A program made the translations under genes and the position numbers. Positions 9,407 to 16,785 of a stretch of 64,000 nucleotides of DNA are shown here, piece by piece (positions within the stretch are counted from its first letter, which is position 1; every line of letters begins with the position of its first letter). The notes below the pieces were generated by a model. It saw only the letters and a program-made list of their open reading frames with translations. It did not search any database and had not been told where the DNA came from. Source of the DNA: Desulfocapsa sp. (GTDB taxonomy: Bacteria > Desulfobacterota > Desulfobulbia > Desulfobulbales > Desulfocapsaceae); contig JAFLJS010000023.1 of assembly GCA_022712895.1 (NCBI GenBank), positions 1 through 64,000 of the forward strand. The letters run 5' to 3'.

Positions 9407-9477
9407 GCTCCGTCAAGGACCAATTCTTCCGACGAGCATTTGTTAGGCCCATTCTCAGAATTGGCCCTTGACGGAGC
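9407..9477. repeat. Hairpin with 21-bp arms after the recombinase pair
   Basis: Left arm 9407-9427 and right arm 9457-9477 are reverse complements with one mismatch in 21; the 29-nt loop contains GTTAGGC. No T-tract follows, so it is not a typical terminator. Its place immediately downstream of two tyrosine recombinases suggests a recombination site or element end. GTTAGGC fits the integron core GTTRRRY, but no matching RYYYAAC partner lies in an attC arrangement. Confidence 0.75.
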
Positions 9478-9872
9478 TACCATCGGAGGAAAAACTTGAC
9501 AAAAGTTCTTAAACGACCAAAAATAGATCAAGGTAACACTGTAACTTAAAAGAAAAAACAGGATCTGCTACGTATATAGACACTGACAGTTACCCGCTGG
9601 AGAGACTGCATTTCATTCGATCAGAAAGGGAGAGCGGTGCCGATAACTAGCACTGAATATATTGGAGCTATATTACTAACCCTTTGTAACCACCTTTACT
9701 CCCATCATACGCAGGGGCTTTCTACTACTGGAAAATATTTAACAAAAGTGTGGTAAGAGACTGTAAAACAGGGATTTTAAAGCTGACATCTCGGCCTTAG
9801 TAGGAATGGGATATATCGGCAATTTGCCAAATGTGGTGATTTGTAGCAAAGGCAGGTTGTTGGAAATGAAAC
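9478..9872. other. Intergenic region between the hairpin and tRNA-Leu
   Basis: No gene seen. It contains the right 11-bp arm TACGTATATAG (9569-9579) that mirrors 7301-7311. Otherwise nothing recognisable. Confidence 0.4.
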
Positions 9873-9904
9873 AACCACTCAACTCAAATTTGAGTTAAGT
9901 GGTT
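9873..9904 (-). terminator. Probable terminator of tRNA-Leu(TAA)
   Basis: A long inverted repeat (AACCACT-c-AACTCAAA paired with TTTGAGTT-a-AGTGGTT) lies ten bases beyond the 3' end of the minus-strand tRNA, followed on that strand by GTTTCATTT. Confidence 0.65.
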
Positions 9905-9914
9905 ATTTTGATTA

Positions 9915-10001
9915 TGGTGCCCGGAGCGAGAATCGAACTCGCACAGCCTCACGACCGAGGGATTTTAAGTCCCTTGCGTCTACCAGTTCCGCCATCCGGG
10001 C
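9915..10001 (-). tRNA. tRNA-Leu (anticodon TAA)
   Basis: Read on the minus strand: GCCCGGA acceptor, D-arm GGCGGAACTGGTAGACGC, anticodon loop CTTAAAA (anticodon TAA), class II long variable arm, GTTCGATTC T-loop, matching acceptor strand and encoded CCA (87 nt). Its 3' end faces the accessory region to the left, the usual side for island insertion. I found no second copy of its 3' end in the window. Confidence 0.95.
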
Positions 10002-10047
10002 ACACCACATAGCCCTTGTACCATGAAGCTGATTTATTTGTCAATTG

Positions 10048-11220
10048 TCAAACAATCATAGAGGCCTCAGAAACGATTTTTTTCATTTCTCTCACAGCCT
10101 GATCAAGTCCGACAAAAACAGCACGAGTAATAATAGCGTGACCTATGGAAAGCTCTTCTATGGTGTACAGGGCGGCTATACGGGCGGTTGTTTGGTAATC
10201 CAGGCCATGTCCCGCATTTACTCGCAGTCCCATTTCGTACGCTTCATCAGCTGATGTTGCAATGAGTTTATATTCCTGGGTTCTTTCATTTTCGCTGGTA
10301 GCGTCGCAATATCGGCCAGTGTGCAACTCAACGTAGGTGGCACCAATGTCATGAGCGGCCTGGACCTGTTTGCTTTCGGGGTCGATAAAAAGAGATACGG
10401 GGATACCGGCCTTTCTCATTTTGGCTATGGTTTTTGCCAGCTTTTTCTTCTGTCCGGCAACATCAAGCCCACCTTCAGTGGTAAGTTCTTTTCGTTTTTC
10501 TGGAACCAGAGTAACCATATCCGGCCTGAGATTAAGAGCAATTTCAATGATTCCTTTGTTGGCACCCATCTCAAGATTCATTCTAGTTTTGATGGTTTCA
10601 CGCAGTATGCGCACGTCCCGATCATTTATATGTCTGCGGTCTTCGCGTAAGTGAACCACAATTCCGGCCGCTCCTGCAAGCTCGCAGATTGATGCGGCAG
10701 TAACAGGATCTGGTTCGGTGATACCTCTGGCATTTCTGACAGTGGCTACATGGTCAACATTAATTGCTAGCTGGGTCATTTGATTGCTCCCTGTATTTTG
10801 TAATTCTGTTATTAATTTTTGTTCAAGATCCCACATGGCAACTGCTTCATCTTCGCTTCGTTCATGGTCGTGCCCAAGAAGATGCAGTAATCCGTGGGTG
10901 ACGAGCCAAGTCAGGTGTGTATGAAGAGTTACTTTTTTCTCTACCGCTTCTCTTGCTGCAGTTTCGACAGAAATGACAATATCGCCAAGTTCCTGAAAAG
11001 GAGATTCTGAAAGAGGAAATGAAAGGACGTTTGTGGGGCCAGGTATTTTTCTGTATTGCTTGTTGAGCCAGCTTATTTCATCGTCATCGACCAGTAGAAT
11101 AGATAAGCTGTGGTCAGCGACTCTATTCTTTCTCATGAGCCAGTGTGCATGGCGCAGCAATAGTTGTTTGCTGACATGTATAGCTGGCAGATCGTAATTA
11201 CTCGAACAATCTACGCTCAT
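10048..11220 (-). CDS. Fused YbeY endoribonuclease - PdxJ pyridoxine 5'-phosphate synthase
   Basis: One open frame of 390 residues joins two usually separate proteins. Residues 1-147 are YbeY (16S rRNA 3'-end maturation and ribosome quality control), with the metal motif HGLLHLLGHDH near 111-121. Residues 148-390 are a complete PdxJ (condenses 3-amino-2-oxopropyl phosphate and deoxyxylulose 5-phosphate to pyridoxine 5'-phosphate), with the start MTQLAINVDHVATVRNARG, HLREDRRHI and ELHTGRYC motifs. At the junction the PdxJ ATG (10777-10779) is in frame and preceded by GGGAG eight bases upstream, so free PdxJ could also be made by internal initiation. The gene follows phoH by 9 bases, as ybeY commonly does. 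The missing stop could be real fusion or an assembly artefact; nothing suggests a frameshift. Confidence 0.9.
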   Translation of the reverse strand: MSVDCSSNYDLPAIHVSKQLLLRHAHWLMRKNRVADHSLSILLVDDDEISWLNKQYRKIPGPTNVLSFPLSESPFQELGDIVISVETAAREAVEKKVTLHTHLTWLVTHGLLHLLGHDHERSEDEAVAMWDLEQKLITELQNTGSNQMTQLAINVDHVATVRNARGITEPDPVTAASICELAGAAGIVVHLREDRRHINDRDVRILRETIKTRMNLEMGANKGIIEIALNLRPDMVTLVPEKRKELTTEGGLDVAGQKKKLAKTIAKMRKAGIPVSLFIDPESKQVQAAHDIGATYVELHTGRYCDATSENERTQEYKLIATSADEAYEMGLRVNAGHGLDYQTTARIAALYTIEELSIGHAIITRAVFVGLDQAVREMKKIVSEASMIV

Positions 11221-11229
11221 TTGAGAAAC

Positions 11230-12207
11230 CTATTTTTTTGAACCGGCATTTTTTTCATATGCTGCGATGATCTTTTGGACAAGAGGGTGGCGGACAACGT
11301 CCTGTTTGGTAAAGTTGCAGAACTGAATACCCTCAACGTCATGGAGCAGGTGTTGTGCGTGACGGAGACCGGATTGTTCAGGTCGTGGAAGGTCTACTTG
11401 TGTTATGTCGCCAGTAATTACTGCTGAGGAATCAAAACCAATTCTGGTAAGGAACATTTTCATTTGCTCCCTTGTGGTATTCTGGGCTTCATCAAGAATA
11501 ATAAACGCATCACTCAAAGTCCTGCCACGCATAAACGCCAGAGGGGCAATTTCAATGATGCCTTCTTCTATGAGGCTGGCACCCTTTTCGGCTCCAAGCA
11601 TATCACTTAATGCATCGTGTAAGGGACGTAAGTAAGGATTTACTTTCTGGGCCAGATCTCCTGGCAAAAAGCCTAATTTTTCACCGGCTTCGACGGCTGG
11701 CCGGGTAAGAATAATAGATCTGATTTGACCGGAAACCAGGGCGGAAACAGCCATGGCTACGGCCAGATAGGTTTTGCCTGTACCGGCGGGTCCTATACCA
11801 AAAACAATATCATTATTGCGAATGGCATCGATATAATGTTTCTGGTTTTGCGTTTTGGGTGAGACAGTACGATTCTCGGCAGTGATATACACTTTATCAA
11901 GAAATATCTTGTCAAGACGTGCATTAGGCGATGCTTCAAGTACTTGGAGGCCAAAGGCAAAATCGGAACTGTATACTTGGAAGCCTTTTTTGATAAGGCC
12001 ATAGAATTGTTCAAGCAGATCTGAAGCCAGTTCAACAGCATGCTCGGGGCCACAGAGTGTGACTCCGTTTCCCCGAGTATGAATTTTGATTTCAGCCTTT
12101 TGCTCAATGAGCAGTAGGTTTTTATTAAGTTCACCGTAGAGTATTGCCGTCTGATCATTATCAGAAAAGCTTAACTCCTTGGTGGTACTATTTGGCGAGC
12201 TCTTCAT
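11230..12207 (-). CDS. PhoH-like ATPase
   Basis: 325 residues. An N-terminal KH-like RNA-binding region (~1-110) precedes a PhoH P-loop ATPase domain with Walker A GIGPAGTGKTYLA near 136-148, RPAVEAGEKLGFLPGD near 173 and Walker B FIILDEAQNTT near 234. It is the PhoH/YbeZ type, an ATPase that partners YbeY in RNA and ribosome metabolism. Its ATG lies 20 bases inside the upstream selenoprotein gene, and ybeY-pdxJ follows closely, so all three form one minus-strand operon. Confidence 0.92.
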   Translation of the reverse strand: MKSSPNSTTKELSFSDNDQTAILYGELNKNLLLIEQKAEIKIHTRGNGVTLCGPEHAVELASDLLEQFYGLIKKGFQVYSSDFAFGLQVLEASPNARLDKIFLDKVYITAENRTVSPKTQNQKHYIDAIRNNDIVFGIGPAGTGKTYLAVAMAVSALVSGQIRSIILTRPAVEAGEKLGFLPGDLAQKVNPYLRPLHDALSDMLGAEKGASLIEEGIIEIAPLAFMRGRTLSDAFIILDEAQNTTREQMKMFLTRIGFDSSAVITGDITQVDLPRPEQSGLRHAQHLLHDVEGIQFCNFTKQDVVRHPLVQKIIAAYEKNAGSKK

Positions 12208-13045
12208 CTATAAGTTTCTGGAACGATGGAAGGTCTCTTTTTTTCAGCTTTACACCGTTTATAAAAATAGTGGGGGTTCCGGTAACGCCAGCTTCTTTTG
12301 CATCTTTAAGATCTTTGGCAAGTTGCTGCTGAATAGCTGGTGAAACAGAATCTTTTTTGAATTTCACCAGATCAAGTCCAAGTTTTGTGGCAATTGCATC
12401 AAAACTATTTTTGTTCAGTTTGGGCGTGGCGAAGAGTTCATCATGGTATTCCCAGTATTTCCCTTGATTTCCTGCGGCAAGAGCTGCAAGGGCAGCAGGG
12501 GCAGCAAGCTTGTGAAAATTAAGAGGCATGTTTTTCAAAACAATTTTTACGGTATCAGGATTGTGCTCGAGCACCTGCTCGAGTAGTGGCACAGCTTTGC
12601 CACAGTGAGGTCATTGGAAGTCCGTAAAAACGACAATTGTTACTGGTGCATCGGCTTTGCCAAGAAATGGAGAGCCGATGACATCGATATCAGCCATAAA
12701 ATCCACAGAAAGATCAGTGAAACTGTTATCCCTGTCGTTGAGCAAATAGAGTCGTTCTCCTCTTGGAGCAATATCTATGGATGAGACTCCCTTTTTTACA
12801 GCAATCTTTCCAAGAAGGTTTCCTTCAGCATCATATACAAGAACCTGCTGCTGATTGGTGAGAATAAAAACACGTTGACCGTCTAACGAATAAACAAGAT
12901 CAATCGGTTTCTCAGGAAGTTGCCAGCTGTTTTCAACCTGCCACTGAACGCCGGAAGCGTCGGAGGCATCTGCTACAGCAAGTGCAGAAGTGGTTGAAAA
13001 AGAAAGCATGAGTATGGCACAGGCCGTAAGACACTGTTTAATCAT
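12188..13045 (-). CDS. DsbA-like thiol oxidoreductase selenoprotein (in-frame TGA = Sec)
   Basis: 285 residues if the TGA at 12611-12613 is read as selenocysteine (residue 145). Ordinary gene calling would split it at that codon. Residues 1-23 are a signal peptide, ~30-115 are beta-propeller-like strands, and ~125-285 a DsbA/DsbG thioredoxin fold. The sequence VVFTDFQ-[TGA]-PHCGK places the TGA exactly where the first Cys of a CPHC active site should be, and the frame continues to a normal C-terminus including the cis-Pro motif VTGTPTIF. A hairpin with AGGT loop 27 bases downstream fits a bacterial SECIS. AGGAG precedes the ATG. Predicted role: periplasmic disulfide oxidation, reduction or isomerisation. 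It overlaps phoH by 20 bases. A disrupted Cys gene is the alternative, but the perfect placement argues against it. Confidence 0.9.
12566..12583 (-). promoter_or_regulatory. Putative bacterial SECIS hairpin for the DsbA-like gene
   Basis: CTCGAGCAGGTGCTCGAG on the minus strand folds into a perfect 7-bp stem with an AGGU apical loop. It begins 28 bases after the TGA, so the loop falls in the 16-37 base window known for bacterial SECIS elements, and the loop GU matches the SelB-contacting feature. It is also coding sequence. Confidence 0.7.
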
Positions 13046-13238
13046 TATATGCTCCTTTCGGTGATTCTGTTAGTGTGTAGAGTAGTAGCATTCTCAAATG
13101 ATGGAGTGCCACTGCAACAAAGTGACAGATATAGTCACTGGTAATCGCTTTTGCAAGGAACTGTTCGTGAAAAATGAATGAGAAAAAAGAAAAATGCTAA
13201 AAAAGATGGTTTTTTTTGCGTAACCTTACTTATCGGTC

Positions 13239-13267
13239 TTGACTGTCTGCGTAATGTGAATTACCTA
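13239..13267 (+). promoter_or_regulatory. Probable sigma-70 promoter of tRNA-Leu(TAG)
   Basis: TTGACT (13239-13244), 17-base spacer, TACCTA (13262-13267), about 30 bases before the tRNA. It may also serve tig. Confidence 0.45.
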
Positions 13268-13297
13268 CTACTAGGTTGTTATCAAAATTTCAAACTT

Positions 13298-13381
13298 GCG
13301 AGGGTGGCGGAATTGGTAGACGCACTGGTCTTAGGAACCAGCGCCTTTGGCATGGGGGTTCGAGTCCCCCCTCTCGCACCA
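13298..13381 (+). tRNA. tRNA-Leu (anticodon TAG)
   Basis: GCGAGGG acceptor, D-arm TGGCGGAATTGGTAGACGCA, anticodon stem-loop CTGGTCTTAGGAACCAG (anticodon TAG), short class II variable arm, GTTCGAGTC T-loop, closing acceptor and encoded CCA (84 nt). It sits 83 bases upstream of tig with no clear terminator between, so it may be co-transcribed. Confidence 0.95.
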
Positions 13382-13464
13382 TTAAACAATTTAAAATCGT
13401 GTTCTGGCCGGTTATTCTTATATCCAGGTCAAAATAAAAAACAAAATAGATAAGGACGGACAGA

Positions 13465-14811
13465 ATGGATGTAGTAGTTGAAGATGTCAGCGCACTTACA
13501 AAGAAAATCACCATTACACTTCCTGCAGAAGGTGTGCAGAAACAACTTGATAAAGCCTATGGCAAGCTTCAGCGTGAAACCAGAATAAAAGGTTTTCGTC
13601 GTGGTAAGGTGCCACGTAAGGTTGTTATTCGTCACTATCAGGGACAAGTTGAAGCTGAAGTCGGTGAGAAACTTGTTCAAGAAAACTACTTTGATGCCAT
13701 CGAACAGGAAAAAATAGATCCGGTAGTTCATCCTGACATTACGGAACCTGTTTTCAATAAGGACGGTTCCTTTACTTTTATTGCTAATATTGATATCCGA
13801 CCAGAGTTTGAGCTTGTTGATTATAAAGGAATTGAAGTTGAGAAGGATACCACTCCTGTCAGTGACGCAGCAATTGATATAGAAATTGAAGAGATGCGTA
13901 GAGACATGGCTCCCCTTAAGTCAGTTGAGGGACGCGCTGTGGAAAATGGAGATGTGATTGTCGTTGACTTTGAAGGTTTCCATAACGGCAAAGCCATGAA
14001 AGAAGTTAAAAATAACAACTACTCCGTTGATGTCGGTTCCGGTAAGCTGAGCCCTGAGTTTGAGGACAAACTTGTTGGCATGCAGAAGGATGAAGAGGCA
14101 AGTCATGAAGTTGAGTTCCCAGCACATTACAACAATCCTGTTCTGGCCGGTAAGGCGATTGAATTTCGTGTAAAAGTTAAGGATGTTAAAGAGCGCGTTC
14201 TTCCTGAAGTGAATGATGATTTTGCTAAGGATGTAGATGTGGAATTTAAAACCCTTGCTGATCTGAAAGAATCCATTGGTAAAACCCTTCAGAAGCAAAA
14301 AGACGAACGGGCAGAAGGAGATACAACAGATCGCATGATGCAGGACCTCTTGAGCAAGCACGTTTTTGATGTACCTGAAAGACTGGTTCGTTTTGAAGTT
14401 GAGGAGATGATTAAGACCACTGAAAAGTCTCTTGAACAGCAGGGCATGAACCTTGAAGCTGCAGGTGTTAATCGTGATGAACTTGCTGAAAAATCCAAGG
14501 AAACTGCAGAAAAACGTGTCCGTGGCGATTTTATTTTAAAGAAAATTGCAGAAACGGAAGATATAAAGGTTAAAGATGAAGATATGGAACGTGCCTTTCA
14601 ACGTATTGGCGATCAATATAATATGTCAGTTGACAAGGTTAAAGAGTTCTTTGGTAACAGAGATGATCTGCTCCCATTCATGAATGAAATTCTGAATGAG
14701 AAGATCCTTACATTTCTTCGTGACAACGCAAAATTCATAGAGCCTAAAGTAGTGGCTCCCGTTGTTGAAGAAGAGAAGAAAGAGGACAGCAGTGAAGAGA
14801 GCACAGGCTGA
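13465..14811 (+). CDS. tig: Trigger factor, ribosome-associated chaperone and prolyl isomerase
   Basis: 448 residues, usual family length. N-terminal ribosome-binding domain with the signature KGFRRGKVPRKVV near 35-48, a central FKBP-type PPIase domain (~155-240, VDFEGFHNG and FRVKVKDVKERVLPEVND), and a helical C-terminal chaperone domain ending in an acidic Glu-rich tail. Start ATG at 13465 follows AAGGA. It heads the conserved tig-clpP-clpX-lon block. Confidence 0.97.
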   Translation: MDVVVEDVSALTKKITITLPAEGVQKQLDKAYGKLQRETRIKGFRRGKVPRKVVIRHYQGQVEAEVGEKLVQENYFDAIEQEKIDPVVHPDITEPVFNKDGSFTFIANIDIRPEFELVDYKGIEVEKDTTPVSDAAIDIEIEEMRRDMAPLKSVEGRAVENGDVIVVDFEGFHNGKAMKEVKNNNYSVDVGSGKLSPEFEDKLVGMQKDEEASHEVEFPAHYNNPVLAGKAIEFRVKVKDVKERVLPEVNDDFAKDVDVEFKTLADLKESIGKTLQKQKDERAEGDTTDRMMQDLLSKHVFDVPERLVRFEVEEMIKTTEKSLEQQGMNLEAAGVNRDELAEKSKETAEKRVRGDFILKKIAETEDIKVKDEDMERAFQRIGDQYNMSVDKVKEFFGNRDDLLPFMNEILNEKILTFLRDNAKFIEPKVVAPVVEEEKKEDSSEESTG

Positions 14812-14844
14812 TCGAATGCGTGCTTAGAGATATACGGTTAATCC

Positions 14845-14885
14845 ACGACTGCAGTTGCTTTTATGCTCCTGCAGTCGTACTTATT
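14845..14885 (+). terminator. Intrinsic terminator or attenuator between tig and clpP
   Basis: ACGACTGCAG (14845-14854) pairs perfectly with CTGCAGTCGT (14869-14878), followed by ACTTATTTT. The T-tract is interrupted, so partial read-through into clpP is likely. Confidence 0.65.
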
Positions 14886-14899
14886 TTAGGAGAAAAGAA

Positions 14900-15502
14900 A
14901 TGAACCTTGTACCAATGGTAGTGGAGCAGAGCCCCAGAGGGGAACGTTCCTTTGATATATATTCGAGACTGCTGCGAGAAAGGATCATTTTTCTTGGAAC
15001 TTCTGTTGATGACAACGTGAGTAGCTTGATAGTTGCCCAGCTTCTTTTTTTAGAGGCTGAAGATCCGGATAAGGATATTACTTTCTATATTAATTCCCCA
15101 GGTGGTTCTGTTACCGCAGGGCTTGCTATCTATGATACCATGCAATATGTGAAGTGTGAGATTGCAACACTGTGCATGGGGCAGGCCGCTTCAATGGGGG
15201 CACTGCTTCTTGCAGCAGGGACAAAGGGTAAACGATATTCTCTGCCAAACTCCCGTATTATGATCCACCAGCCCATGGGCGGGTATCAGGGGCAGGCGAC
15301 TGAGATTGACATTCATGCAAAAGAGATTTTACGTATGCGAGATGATCTCAATAAGATTTTATCCAATCATACAGGTCATACTGTCAAGAAAATCCATAAA
15401 GATACTGAACGTGATAATTTCATGAGCCCCACAGAAGCAAAAAAGTATGGTATAATTGACGAAGTACTGAATAAAAGAAAGAATCCTTCCGAGGAAGAAT
15501 AG
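14900..15502 (+). CDS. clpP: ATP-dependent Clp protease proteolytic subunit
   Basis: 200 residues from the ATG at 14900 (AGGAG at 14888-14892); an upstream in-frame start at 14855 lies in the tig terminator hairpin and is rejected. Catalytic Ser in [14 protein letters not shown], His in [10 protein letters not shown], Asp further on. It forms the tetradecameric peptidase chamber fed by ClpX, whose gene starts one base after the clpP stop. Confidence 0.97.
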   Translation: MNLVPMVVEQSPRGERSFDIYSRLLRERIIFLGTSVDDNVSSLIVAQLLFLEAEDPDKDITFYINSPGGSVTAGLAIYDTMQYVKCEIATLCMGQAASMGALLLAAGTKGKRYSLPNSRIMIHQPMGGYQGQATEIDIHAKEILRMRDDLNKILSNHTGHTVKKIHKDTERDNFMSPTEAKKYGIIDEVLNKRKNPSEEE

Positions 15503-15503
15503 T

Positions 15504-16775
15504 ATGGATGATAAAGAAAAAAAAGAACCAGATTGTCACTGTTCCTTTTGTGGGAAAGAGCAGGATGAAGTTGCAAAATTGATTGCAGGACCGGAAGTTT
15601 ATATTTGTGATGAGTGCATTGATCTTTGCAATGAGATTGTGAAAGATGAAGATGCTGCCCAGGTTCCTGATGATGAAAATGACACTGCAGCAATTCTGAA
15701 ACCAATGGATATTAACGAACACCTTAACGATTATGTAATCGGTCAGGATTTCGCCAAAAAAGTACTCTCCGTTGCAGTTCATAATCATTATAAGCGTATT
15801 GATGCTCCCACTGACGATGATGCTGTTGAGTTACAGAAATCCAATATTATTCTGATTGGACCTACTGGAAGTGGAAAAACTCTGGTTGCTCAGACGCTGG
15901 CCAGAATTTTAAATGTTCCTTTTTGTATCGCGGATGCCACCACTTTGACTGAAGCTGGTTATGTTGGTGATGACGTGGAAAACATTCTGGTCAATCTGCT
16001 CCAGGCAGCTGATTATGATATAGATCAAGCTGAACGAGGCATTATCTATATTGACGAAATAGATAAAATTGCCAGAAAATCTGACAGTGCTTCTCTTACC
16101 CGCGATGTGTCCGGTGAAGGAGTGCAGCAGGCCTTGTTGAAAATAATTGAAGGTACAGTTGCTTCGATTCCTCCTAAGGGTGGTCGTAAGCACCCTCAGC
16201 AGGAGCTAGTGAAACTGGATACTACGAATGTCCTCTTTATTGTTGGTGGCGCTTTTGTCGGCCTTGATACCGTTGTTAAACGTCGGAAAGGTAAAAAATC
16301 CATCGGTTTTGGGGCAATAGTTGAAAGTGATAAAAAGATTAACCTTGGCGAAATGCTGGCCAGTGTTCGTCCTGAAGATCTTCTGAAATTTGGACTGATT
16401 CCTGAGCTGGTTGGCCGCTTGCCCGTTATTGCAACTATGCAGGAGCTTGAGGAAGAGGATTTGATTCGTATTTTAACCGAACCAAAGAATGCTCTTACCA
16501 AGCAATATCAACGTCTGTTTGAGTTGGAAGATGTTCGTCTGCGCTTCACCGAAGGAGCTTTGTCTGCAATTGCCAAAAAGGCCCTCAAACGCAAGTCGGG
16601 AGCCCGTGGTTTACGTTCGGTTATGGAAGAAGCAATGCTTGATGTTATGTATGATCTGCCATCGAAAAAGAATGTGCAGGAATGTGTAATTAGCGAACAG
16701 GTTATTAATGATGGTGACTATCCCGTCATACTCTATACAAATCCTGAAGAGAAAAAAATTGAAAGTTCAGGCTGA
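15504..16775 (+). CDS. clpX: ClpX unfoldase subunit of ClpXP
   Basis: 423 residues. N-terminal C4 zinc-binding domain (CSFCGK ... [10 protein letters not shown]), Walker A GPTGSGKT near 117-124, Walker [12 protein letters not shown] near 181, pore and sensor motifs of AAA+ unfoldases, C-terminal small domain ([19 protein letters not shown]). One base separates it from clpP and ten from lon. Confidence 0.97.
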   Translation: MDDKEKKEPDCHCSFCGKEQDEVAKLIAGPEVYICDECIDLCNEIVKDEDAAQVPDDENDTAAILKPMDINEHLNDYVIGQDFAKKVLSVAVHNHYKRIDAPTDDDAVELQKSNIILIGPTGSGKTLVAQTLARILNVPFCIADATTLTEAGYVGDDVENILVNLLQAADYDIDQAERGIIYIDEIDKIARKSDSASLTRDVSGEGVQQALLKIIEGTVASIPPKGGRKHPQQELVKLDTTNVLFIVGGAFVGLDTVVKRRKGKKSIGFGAIVESDKKINLGEMLASVRPEDLLKFGLIPELVGRLPVIATMQELEEEDLIRILTEPKNALTKQYQRLFELEDVRLRFTEGALSAIAKKALKRKSGARGLRSVMEEAMLDVMYDLPSKKNVQECVISEQVINDGDYPVILYTNPEEKKIESSG

Positions 16776-16785
16776 GGCAAATGAT

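Noticed and set aside
9441-9447. True integron attC site in the recombinase hairpin
   Set aside because: GTTAGGC lies in the loop and has no complementary RYYYAAC core at the other end, so the attC architecture is missing.
1-9914. Direct repeat of the tRNA-Leu(TAA) 3' end as attL/attR
   Set aside because: Looked for the acceptor/T-arm sequence in the accessory region; the best partial resemblance (near 671-690) is too poor.
12188-12592. Separate truncated DsbA-like gene starting at GTG 12592
   Set aside because: This start would begin after the active-site motif; the read-through frame with TGA as Sec explains both halves.
13178-13453. 91-codon plus-strand ORF
   Set aside because: It runs straight through tRNA-Leu(TAG), so the coding appearance is accidental.
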